Part shown: in pieces, positions 15,684-22,437 of the stretch | How the letters are laid out: each line of letters opens with the position of its first letter | Numbering within the stretch: position 1 is the first letter of the stretch | Assembly: GCA_963923455.1 (NCBI GenBank) | Contig: CAWULT010000060.1 | Span: 1 to 27,347, forward strand | Source: CAWULT01 sp963923455 | GTDB lineage: Bacteria > Acidobacteriota > Vicinamibacteria > Vicinamibacterales > UBA2999 | Direction: 5' to 3' | Length of the DNA stretch: 27,347 nt | Translations under genes and position numbers: made by a program | Notes under the pieces: model-generated | What the model was told of the DNA's origin: nothing | The model's database searches: none | The model's input: the letters and a program-made list of their open reading frames with translations, nothing else

Positions 15684-16433
15684 ATGCGAACCTTCCGAAT
15701 CGGTCAGATCGTCCCGAGCTCCAACACCACGATGGAGACGGAAATCCCGGCCTTGTTGCGCGCCCGGGAGACCGTGGCGCCGGAACGCTTCACGTTCCAC
15801 TCGAGCCGCATGCGCATGAAGAAGGTCACCAAGGAGGAACTGGCGGCGATGGACGCCGACTCCGACCGCTGCGCGGCCGAACTGGCCGATGCCCGCGTGG
15901 ACGTGCTGGGCTACGCGTGCCTGGTGGCCATCATGAGCATGGGCAAGGGCTACCACTGCCAGTCACAGACGCGGCTCCAGGCCGTGACCGAGCGCGAGGG
16001 CGGCGGTGCGCCCGTGGTCACGAGCGCGGGCGCCCTGGTGGATGGCCTGAAGGTGCTCGGCGCGAAGCGCATCGCGCTGGTGGCGCCCTACATGAAGCCG
16101 CTGACGCAGATGGTGGCCGACTACATCGAGCACGAAGGCTTCGAGGTGAAGGACAAGGTCGCGCTCGAGATTCCCGACAACCTCGAGGTGGGCCGCCGCG
16201 ACCCGATGGCCCTGGTCGAGATCTACAAGCAGCTCGATCTGCGCGACGTCGACGTGCTGGTGCTCTCCTCCTGCGTGCAGATGCCGTCACTGGCGGCCAT
16301 TCCGGTCGTCGAGAAAGAGTGCGGTCTCCCGGTCGTGTCGGCGGCCGTCGCGACGACCTACCAGATGCTCAAGAAGCTGAACCTGCCGGCGCACGCGCCC
16401 GGCGGTGGCACCCTGCTCTCGGGGCGCTACTGA
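15684..16433 (+). CDS. Maleate cis-trans isomerase (Asp/Glu racemase superfamily)
   Basis: A 249-residue protein matching bacterial maleate isomerase in length and motifs: GQIVPSSNTTMETEIPALL (Asn14), LGYACLVAIMSMG (Cys79) and LVLSSCVQMPSLAAIPVVE (Cys197). The two Cys are the catalytic pair of the family, and the spacing between them equals that known from maleate isomerases. It should convert maleate to fumarate without cofactor. The start ATG 15684 comes two bases after the stop of the FAH-fold gene, so the two are tightly coupled. That order supports maleate as the product of the upstream hydrolase. An arylmalonate decarboxylase is a less likely alternative because both Cys and the METE motif are present. 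Confidence 0.87.
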   Translation: MRTFRIGQIVPSSNTTMETEIPALLRARETVAPERFTFHSSRMRMKKVTKEELAAMDADSDRCAAELADARVDVLGYACLVAIMSMGKGYHCQSQTRLQAVTEREGGGAPVVTSAGALVDGLKVLGAKRIALVAPYMKPLTQMVADYIEHEGFEVKDKVALEIPDNLEVGRRDPMALVEIYKQLDLRDVDVLVLSSCVQMPSLAAIPVVEKECGLPVVSAAVATTYQMLKKLNLPAHAPGGGTLLSGRY

Positions 16434-16464
16434 GCGGGAGACACCCGAGGGGCCTGGCGTCGGC

Positions 16465-17538
16465 ATGACGGCGATCGCGCGCGCGGAGGCCACCTGGCTG
16501 CGCTACCGGCTCGACACGCCGGTGGGGGGCTCCGGCGTCGCGGCGGTCGACGTGGTCATCGTGGACCTCGAGGACGCCGACGGAGCCTCGGGCCTCGGCT
16601 TCTCGTACGTGCTCGGCGGGGGCGGTCATGTGGTACTGGCCGCGGCCCGCGAACAGCTCGACCGGTTCGTTCGCGCGCAGCCCCGCGTGCCGCCATCGGC
16701 GCTCTGGCGCCGCATCGCCGGCAGCTTCAACCGGACGGGGCTCGGCCCCAATCTGCTCGCCCTGGCGGCCATCGACGTGGCCGCCTGGGACCTCCAGGCG
16801 CGCAGCCAAGGGGTGCCGCTCGGCGTCGCGATGGGCGGTGTTCCGAGGGCGGTGCCCGTGTACGGCAGCGGCGGCTTCAACACGACGCAGCGCCCCGAGG
16901 AGGCGGCCGCGGCGGCCGCGGAGCAGGTGTCCAGGGGGTTGACGGCCGTCAAGCCCCGCGTGGCCGGTGTCCGGCGCGACGCCGAGGTGCTGAGCGCGGT
17001 TCGCCGCGCCGTGCCGGAGTCGGTGCAGCTGATGGCCGACGCGAACGAGAAGTGCGACGCCGTGTCCGCGCGCTGGCTGCTGGGTGCCGCGCGTGACCTC
17101 GGCGTGCTGTTCGTGGAGGAGCCGCTGCCGGCGGCGGCGCTCGAGGGGTACCGCGCGCTCGCTGGCGCGGGCGCCGCCGTCGCGACGGGGGAGCACCTGC
17201 AGGGCCGGGACGCGTTTCTGCCCTACGTCGCCGAACATCTGGCGTCCGTCGTGCAGCCGGACCTGGCCATGGCGGGAGGCCTGACGGCGGTAGCGGACGT
17301 GGCCCGGCTCGCCGAGGCGTTCGGCGTCGCGGTGTCGCCGCACTTCCTGCCGGGGCTGTTCGTGCACGTGGCTGCGGCCTGCCCGGCGGTGACCTGGCTG
17401 GAAGAGTTCCCGCTGCTCGAACCGCTGTTCGAGGGCTGGCCGGTGGCCGCGGCCGACGGCACGCTCGCTCCGGCCGATCGCCCCGGGCACGGGCTCGTGC
17501 TCGACGCCGCCGCACGGGCGCGCTTCGCGGCCGGCTGA
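16465..17538 (+). CDS. Mandelate racemase/muconate lactonizing enzyme (enolase superfamily)
   Basis: A 357-residue enolase-superfamily protein. Metal ligands are visible as Asp192 (LMADAN), Glu218 (LFVEEPLP) and Glu243 (ATGEHLQG). The His-Asp dyad of the mandelate racemase subgroup is Asp266 (VQPDLAMAGG) and His293 (VSPHFLPGLF), and WLEEFP supplies Glu313. The usual KxK on strand 2 is Lys163-Pro-Arg165, so the second Lys is replaced by Arg, which points to a dehydratase- or single-base type of reaction rather than classical racemisation. The substrate, probably an alpha-hydroxy or sugar acid, is unknown. ATG 16465 is 31 bases after the maleate isomerase stop with CGAGGGG upstream. It ends the cassette A operon. 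Confidence 0.85.
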   Translation: MTAIARAEATWLRYRLDTPVGGSGVAAVDVVIVDLEDADGASGLGFSYVLGGGGHVVLAAAREQLDRFVRAQPRVPPSALWRRIAGSFNRTGLGPNLLALAAIDVAAWDLQARSQGVPLGVAMGGVPRAVPVYGSGGFNTTQRPEEAAAAAAEQVSRGLTAVKPRVAGVRRDAEVLSAVRRAVPESVQLMADANEKCDAVSARWLLGAARDLGVLFVEEPLPAAALEGYRALAGAGAAVATGEHLQGRDAFLPYVAEHLASVVQPDLAMAGGLTAVADVARLAEAFGVAVSPHFLPGLFVHVAAACPAVTWLEEFPLLEPLFEGWPVAAADGTLAPADRPGHGLVLDAAARARFAAG

Positions 17539-17584
17539 CGGGGATAGCCAGTTCAGGTGACGGCCAGGGCCAGGGTGTCTGGCG

Positions 17585-17590
17585 TATACT
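17585..17590 (+). promoter_or_regulatory. Possible -10 element of the cassette B operon
   Basis: TATACT occurs 45 bases before the start at 17636, in a 97-base gap after the enolase-superfamily gene. No good -35 hexamer is at the right distance. It suggests that cassette B has its own promoter besides any read-through. Confidence 0.4.
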
Positions 17591-17635
17591 TCGCTCGTTT
17601 TTCGTCAGCTCGTTGGGGGAGGGAGAAGGGTTCCG

Positions 17636-18562
17636 ATGACCATTCGACGTTCGACGGTTCTGGCGCTCGCGATGCTGCTCGTCGCGTTCGCCGCGACGCC
17701 GTCGTGGGCACAGACGGATTTCTCCGGTGAGTGGGCGCCCCGGTTCTGGGAGGACCAGCCCGAGCGCGTGCCCGGCCCGGAGCTGGGCGACTATCTCGGC
17801 ATCCCCATCAGCGAGGCCGCGCGCATGCGCGCCGACACGTGGGACGCTTCCATCCAGACACTCCCGGAGTGGCAGTGCCGGCCGCACTCGGCCGACTACA
17901 TCTGGCGCGGGCCGTCCAACCTGACCATCTCCAAGGAAGTGGACCCGGTGTCACGCGAGATCGTGGCTTTCCACGCCGAGTGGTTGCGGTCGGTCGATCG
18001 GCCGATCTACCTCGATGGCCGGCCGCACCCGCCGGAGGACGCCCTGCACACATGGGCGGGGTTCTCGACCGGGAAGTGGGACGGGGACGTCCTGACGATT
18101 ACGACGACACACCTCAAGGAAGGCTACCTGCGCCGCAACGGTCTACCGCGCAGCGACAAGGCCACGCTGACGGAGCACTGGATGCGCAACGGTGAGATCC
18201 TCACCGTGATGACGATCATCAACGACCCGGTGTACCTGACCGAGCCGTTCGTGCGTACGACGGACTACGAACTGGCGCTCAACCAGCGCGTGCCGCCGTA
18301 TCCGTGCGGCATCGTGCAGGAGATCGATCGCGAGAAGGGCAAGGTGCCGCACTTCCTGCCGGGCACCAACCCGTACCTGACGGAGCATGCGTCGCGGCAC
18401 GGGATTCCAGTCGAGGCGACCCGTGGCGGCGCGGAGACGATGTACCCGGACTACCAGGAGAAGTTGAAGACACTCCCGGCGCCTCCGCCGCTGACGCAGG
18501 TCCCGCCGTCTGCGGCTGCCCAACCGCAATCCGGGCCGGCACCCGCCGCGGGGAGGCGATGA
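17636..18562 (+). CDS. Cassette B exported protein 1 (308 aa, unknown function)
   Basis: Signal peptide to residue 26 (ATPSWAQ) and then TDFSGEWAP. A full-length paralogue of the product of 11884 with the same length. It shares WDASIQTLPEWQCRPH (69-84), RSVDRPIYLDGRPHP, HTWAGFSTGKWDGD, THLKEGYLRRNGLP (158-171) and DPVYLTEPFVRTTDYEL, and the Cys pair 81/224. The tail from about 282 is Pro/Ala-rich and ends in Arg. The start ATG 17636 follows a strong GGGAGGGAGAAGG site. Its stop overlaps the next ATG (ATGA), as in cassette A. A role in handling the substrate or partner of the MBL-fold enzyme in the periplasm is inferred only from the conserved gene order. Confidence 0.82.
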   Translation: MTIRRSTVLALAMLLVAFAATPSWAQTDFSGEWAPRFWEDQPERVPGPELGDYLGIPISEAARMRADTWDASIQTLPEWQCRPHSADYIWRGPSNLTISKEVDPVSREIVAFHAEWLRSVDRPIYLDGRPHPPEDALHTWAGFSTGKWDGDVLTITTTHLKEGYLRRNGLPRSDKATLTEHWMRNGEILTVMTIINDPVYLTEPFVRTTDYELALNQRVPPYPCGIVQEIDREKGKVPHFLPGTNPYLTEHASRHGIPVEATRGGAETMYPDYQEKLKTLPAPPPLTQVPPSAAAQPQSGPAPAAGRR

Positions 18563-19686
18563 TGGTCGTGTCTCGCTCCCACGTCCATCGTCTGCTCGGC
18601 CGCGCGGGCGCCTGTGCCGCGCTCGTCGCTGCGGTCGCCTGGGGGGCCCACCCGTCGGCCCAGGCGCAGCCCGGAGTCCGGGTGCTGCCCGTCCGCGGCA
18701 ACGTCTACATGCTGCTCGGTGCCGGCGGCAACATCACGGTGTCGGTCGGCCGCGACGGCGTGCTGATGGTCGACACCGGCACGGAGGGCATGAGCGATCA
18801 GGTGACGACGGCGCTCCGTGGCCTCCAGCGTCAGCTCGACCTGCGGGATCCGCTGCCGATCGGCGGCGCCGAGACGCGGTCGACGGTGGCCGGGCGCAAC
18901 ATCGAAGCGCCGGCCAAGCCGATCCGGTACATCGTCAACACCCACGTGCATCCCGACCACACCGGGGGCAACGTGAAGCTGCGGGCCGCGGGCCGCACCT
19001 TCACCGGCGGCAACGTGGCCGGCAACATCGCCGACGCCGGGGAGGGTGCCGCCATCCTGGCGCACGAGAACGTGCAGGTCCGGCTGTTGACGCCCCCGGC
19101 CGGGCAGGCGCCGGCCCCGGCCGACGCGTTGCCGACCGACACGTACTACACGGACACGATGAAACTGAGCCACTTCTTCAACGGCGAAGGGGTGCAGTTG
19201 ATTCACGTGCCGGCCGCTCACACCGACGGCGACAGCCTCGTGTACTTCCGCGGGTCGGACGTGATTGCCGCCGGCGACATCTTCCTGACGACCGGGTATC
19301 CGATCATCGATCGGCAGCGGGGCGGCACGTTGAACGGCATCGTCGACGGCCTGAACCGGATCCTGGATCTCTCGATTGCCGAGTTCAGGACCGAGGGCGG
19401 CACGCTCGTGGTGCCTGGGCACGGCCGGCTCAGCGACTCGGCCGACGTGGCCTACTACCGCGACATGGTCACCATCCTTCGCGACCGCATCAAGAACATG
19501 GTCGACAGGGGCATGACGCTCGAGCAGGTGAAGGCGGCCAAGCCAACCGCCGACTACGAGCCGCGGTACGGGGCGTCCACCGGGTTCTGGACGACGGACA
19601 TGTTCATCGAGGCAGCGTATGCGTCGCTCGGCGGGCCGAAGGCGCCGCCGGCACCGGCGGCGCCGCCCGCGCGAGGTCGGCGATGA
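18559..19686 (+). CDS. Cassette B exported MBL-fold metallohydrolase with intact metal site
   Basis: A 375-residue protein with a signal peptide (about 1-37, ending PSAQAQ). All MBL ligands are visible: Asp72 strand motif MVDTGTEGM, the THVHPDHTGG loop (His129, His131, Asp133, His134), His221 (AAHTDGD), Asp240 (AAGDIF) and His288 (VPGHGR). ILAHENVQVRL (167-177) is typical of subclass-B-like periplasmic MBL proteins near quinoprotein systems. It should be a dinuclear metal hydrolase of the periplasm; the substrate (lactone, ester, thioester) is unknown, and a beta-lactamase role is not implied. It is the paralogue of the degenerate protein at 12807. ATG 18559 forms an ATGA overlap with the gene before; ATG 18562 is possible too. 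Confidence 0.87.
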   Translation: MMVVSRSHVHRLLGRAGACAALVAAVAWGAHPSAQAQPGVRVLPVRGNVYMLLGAGGNITVSVGRDGVLMVDTGTEGMSDQVTTALRGLQRQLDLRDPLPIGGAETRSTVAGRNIEAPAKPIRYIVNTHVHPDHTGGNVKLRAAGRTFTGGNVAGNIADAGEGAAILAHENVQVRLLTPPAGQAPAPADALPTDTYYTDTMKLSHFFNGEGVQLIHVPAAHTDGDSLVYFRGSDVIAAGDIFLTTGYPIIDRQRGGTLNGIVDGLNRILDLSIAEFRTEGGTLVVPGHGRLSDSADVAYYRDMVTILRDRIKNMVDRGMTLEQVKAAKPTADYEPRYGASTGFWTTDMFIEAAYASLGGPKAPPAPAAPPARGRR

Positions 19687-20552
19687 AGGGGCTGCGTTCC
19701 GCGAGAGCGACGATGGGAATGGCATCTTGGCGGCTGATGGCCCGTCTCGGCGTTGCGGCGGTCGCGACGCTGGTGGCCGGCTCGATGGCGGTCGTATCGG
19801 CGCAGCAGGCCCAGACGGTGTCACCGACTCCGTCGCAGGAGCCCCCTCCCGGCCAGGCGCCGGCCGGCGGGCGGCAGGGTGGCGCTCCCGCGGCCCGGGC
19901 CGCGGCGCCGGTCGACCTGACCGGTACGTGGGTGTCGATCGTCACCGAGGACTGGCGGTGGCGGATGATGGTGCCCCCGAAGGGCAACTACGACAGCGTG
20001 CCGTTGAACCCGGAAGGCGTGAAGGTGGTCGAGAGCTGGGACCCGGCACGCGACGTGGCCGCGGGCGAGCAGTGCCGCGCGTACGGCGCCGGCGGCGTGA
20101 TGCGGCTGCCGGGGCGGGTTCGCATCTCCTGGCAGGACGACAACACCCTGAAGGTGGAGACGGAGGCCGGCACGCAGACGCGCCTGTTCCGGTTCCGGCC
20201 TGGCGCTTCGGAGGCGCCGAGCTGGCAGGGCACGTCGAACGCCGCGTGGCAGGTGGCCGGCGGCGGAGGCGGCCGTCGCGGCGGCGGTGCACCACCGCGA
20301 GGGGGATCGCTGCGCGTCGTCACCACGAACCTGAAGCCCGGGTACCTGCGCCGGAACGGCGTGCCCTACAGCGCGAACGCGCGCGTCACGGAGTACTACA
20401 ACCGGCTGAACGAGGCCAACGGCGATTCGTGGCTCATCGTGACGACGGTGATCGAGGATCCGACGTACCTGCAGACGCCGCGCTGGGCGACGAGCACCCA
20501 CTTCAAGAAGGCGCCCGACGGCTCGCCCTGGAAGCCGACGCCCTGCAGCTGA
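19683..20552 (+). CDS. Cassette B exported protein 2 (289 aa, unknown function)
   Basis: Starts in an ATGA overlap with the MBL gene. It has a signal peptide (about 18-40, ending VVSAQQ), a Pro/Gly-rich linker (45-75) and then APVDLTGTWVSIVTEDWRWR. It is a paralogue of the product of 13966, with MVPPKGN, WDPARDVAAGEQCRAYGAGG, TEAGTQTRLFRF, a Gly/Arg-rich loop (193-208) and LRVVTTNLKPGYLRRNGVPY, RVTEYY, DPTYLQTP and the final PTPCS. The YLRRNG segment (221-226) is shared with exported protein 1 of both cassettes. An inner ATG at 19713 is possible but the overlap favours 19683. Function unknown. Confidence 0.8.
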   Translation: MKGLRSARATMGMASWRLMARLGVAAVATLVAGSMAVVSAQQAQTVSPTPSQEPPPGQAPAGGRQGGAPAARAAAPVDLTGTWVSIVTEDWRWRMMVPPKGNYDSVPLNPEGVKVVESWDPARDVAAGEQCRAYGAGGVMRLPGRVRISWQDDNTLKVETEAGTQTRLFRFRPGASEAPSWQGTSNAAWQVAGGGGGRRGGGAPPRGGSLRVVTTNLKPGYLRRNGVPYSANARVTEYYNRLNEANGDSWLIVTTVIEDPTYLQTPRWATSTHFKKAPDGSPWKPTPCS

Positions 20553-21037
20553 CGCCAGTACGGATCTTCCTGGCCGCCCTGCTGCTCGCGTGGGGCGGTC
20601 CGCGCGCCGCGACCGCTCAGGGACAGGTGCATCCGGCGTGGCTGGGGGAGTGGCGCCTGAACCTGGCGCGGTCGACCTACGATCCAGGTCCGCCCCCGTA
20701 CCGCCGCGCGAGCTACCGGATCGAGCCGTGGCGCGACGGCCTGAAGGTCGTCAACGACATGGTGCGGGAGCGCGGCGGCGTCGTGCACGTGGAGTGGACG
20801 GGCCGGTTCGACGGGCAGGACTACCCGGTGCAGGGCGTGGAGGAATACGTCACGTATGCCTACCGGCGCGTCGACGAGCGGGCCTACGACATCGTCATCA
20901 AGGTGGACGGCCGGCTGACGGCCGTGTCGCACGCGGCGCTCGCGCCCGACGGCTCGGCCATCACCACGACGACGACGGGGCGCGACGCGCGCGGGGCCGA
21001 GGTGACGACCATCACGGTGTACGAACGGGTGCGTTGA
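20549..21037 (+). CDS. Small exported protein at the end of the cassette B operon; start codon uncertain
   Basis: The reading frame shows a clear signal peptide (TPVRIFLAALLLAWGG, then PRAATAQ), followed by a beta-rich domain beginning HPAWLGEWRLNLARSTYDPG. That WxLNLAxSxYxPGP opening is common in small exported Acidobacteriota proteins that look lipocalin-like. No ATG, GTG or TTG lies close before the signal sequence. The only well placed codon is CTG 20549, which overlaps the stop of the previous gene (CTGA) just as the other cassette junctions overlap by ATGA. The protein would have 162 residues. A start at GTG about 45 codons upstream would bury the signal sequence. The protein is real in my view; the start is a proposal. 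The stop is 13 bases from the convergent DoxX gene. Confidence 0.65.
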   Translation: MTPVRIFLAALLLAWGGPRAATAQGQVHPAWLGEWRLNLARSTYDPGPPPYRRASYRIEPWRDGLKVVNDMVRERGGVVHVEWTGRFDGQDYPVQGVEEYVTYAYRRVDERAYDIVIKVDGRLTAVSHAALAPDGSAITTTTTGRDARGAEVTTITVYERVR

Positions 21038-21050
21038 GCCCCTGGCGGTG

Positions 21051-22322
21051 TCAGCCGGCGTAGGGATCCGGCGGCCGCACCCAGCGGAACCGGCTGCCCC
21101 GCAGCCGGAAGGTGTCGAGCTCGAGGCGGCGCAGCCCGACCCGGACTCGGTGCCCGTCCATCTCGCCCGTCAGCGCCAGCCGGTCCTCGGCGGTCCGTTC
21201 GACGGTGAACGCCGACCGCCAGGTCCGGCTGCTCCCCTTCGACAGCACCAATGACCGGCGCCCCTCGTCGATCCGCGCGCCGAAGTGCGCGACGGAGTCG
21301 TCCGTGCGCTGGAATGCGACGGTGCCCGGCGCGTCGAAGATGACCCGGCGCCACCGGCGGTCGTAGTCCGCGTCCGCCGGAGGCGTCGCCACGTCGTCGA
21401 TGGTCAGGTCCACGACATCCCAGATGCCGTAGAGCGGCGAACGCGGCCGGCCGTCACCCTCGGTGCGCCACGCCTGCAGGCTGAGGCTCGTGAACAGGGC
21501 CAGCAGGTACAGGCCGACCGCCACCTGGGCGAGGGCCGCCATCCGGTTGGCGCGCGCCGAGGCCAGCAGCGGACGGGCCGGCGCGGCCGCGGCTGCCTGG
21601 TTCAGGGCGGCACGCCAGAGCCGGCCCAGGTCCGGCGCGAGCAGCACGAGCGCCATCACCACCAGGTGCCCAGAGATCTGCTTCAGGCCGAAGTCGTACG
21701 CCATGTTCAGCGAGAAGACCTGCAGCATGTCGAACAGGCAGACGATCGCGCCGATCGTGGCGGTGGCCGGCACGACGAGCAGCACGCCGGCCAGTACCTC
21801 GGCCCACCCCGCGAGCATCTGGTAGGGCGTCGAGGCGCCGATGAACGTCCACAGCAGGTCCGACAGCGACAGGTGCCCGACCGGCTGCACCAGCGTCACG
21901 AGCGACGGCTGCTGGAACTGCACCGGGATCACCTTGGCCATCCCGTAGTAGAACATCTGCCCGGCGAGGCCGAAGCGCAGGAACAGGTGGAGCCAGGGAC
22001 GGACGGCGTCGTCGGGGCGGCGCCGGTCGGCGGCCAGCCACACGCCGGTCAGCGCGGCGGCGAGCCCGAGGAGCCACGCCGTTTGCACCCAGTGGAACAG
22101 CGTGTCGCCGCTGTTGCCGACGTAGATGAACGGCGGGCGCGCGCCGGCCACGTGCTCGGCCAGCCACATCGTGACGTCCCGCATCGGCGGCACGTGCCCG
22201 AGCGCCGGCAGCTGGGCCCAGGGCATCAGGAACACGCCGCCGGCGATCTGCGTCGCGAAGGCGTACAGCGTCAGGTAGACGACGGCGAAGCGGAACAGCG
22301 GTCTCGAGGCGGGCTGCGGCAC
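21051..22322 (-). CDS. DoxX family membrane protein with C-terminal soluble domain
   Basis: A protein of 423 residues with about seven membrane segments in the first 290 residues (for example FAVVYLTLYAFATQIAGG, FHWVQTAWLLGLAAALTG, WAEVLAGVLLVVPATATI). The motif RFGLAGQMFYYGMAKVIP resembles DoxX/HTTM-type proteins. The soluble C-terminal part (about 300-423) begins YGIWDVVDLTIDDV and has RWRRVIFDAPGTVAFQRTDD and LTGEMDGHRVRVGL, ending FRWVRPPDPYAG; this domain is typical of Acidobacteriota DoxX proteins as I remember them. GTG 22322 was chosen because the conserved part begins just after it; upstream residues lack protein character and there is no strong ribosome site. The function is unclear; quinone-linked redox roles are known for some DoxX proteins. 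Confidence 0.78.
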   Translation of the reverse strand: MPQPASRPLFRFAVVYLTLYAFATQIAGGVFLMPWAQLPALGHVPPMRDVTMWLAEHVAGARPPFIYVGNSGDTLFHWVQTAWLLGLAAALTGVWLAADRRRPDDAVRPWLHLFLRFGLAGQMFYYGMAKVIPVQFQQPSLVTLVQPVGHLSLSDLLWTFIGASTPYQMLAGWAEVLAGVLLVVPATATIGAIVCLFDMLQVFSLNMAYDFGLKQISGHLVVMALVLLAPDLGRLWRAALNQAAAAAPARPLLASARANRMAALAQVAVGLYLLALFTSLSLQAWRTEGDGRPRSPLYGIWDVVDLTIDDVATPPADADYDRRWRRVIFDAPGTVAFQRTDDSVAHFGARIDEGRRSLVLSKGSSRTWRSAFTVERTAEDRLALTGEMDGHRVRVGLRRLELDTFRLRGSRFRWVRPPDPYAG

Positions 22323-22437
22323 CGGGGGCCTAACGTAGCACGAGCCGGCGGTGGGGGCGCCGCCGGCGGCTTGGTGTACCCTAGCGCCGCCCGGGCGAGG
22401 TCGTGCCCGGCTGTCCCTGCCTTCGATGGATGCACCG

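Noticed and set aside
18559..19686. Antibiotic resistance beta-lactamase
   Set aside because: The fold and ligands are general for the MBL superfamily. Length, AHENV motif and context point to another hydrolase group; nothing supports beta-lactam hydrolysis.
11884..20552. Recent segmental duplication or mobile element carrying the cassette
   Set aside because: The two copies differ widely at DNA level, no direct or inverted terminal repeats or transposase genes are seen, and composition is like the neighbours.
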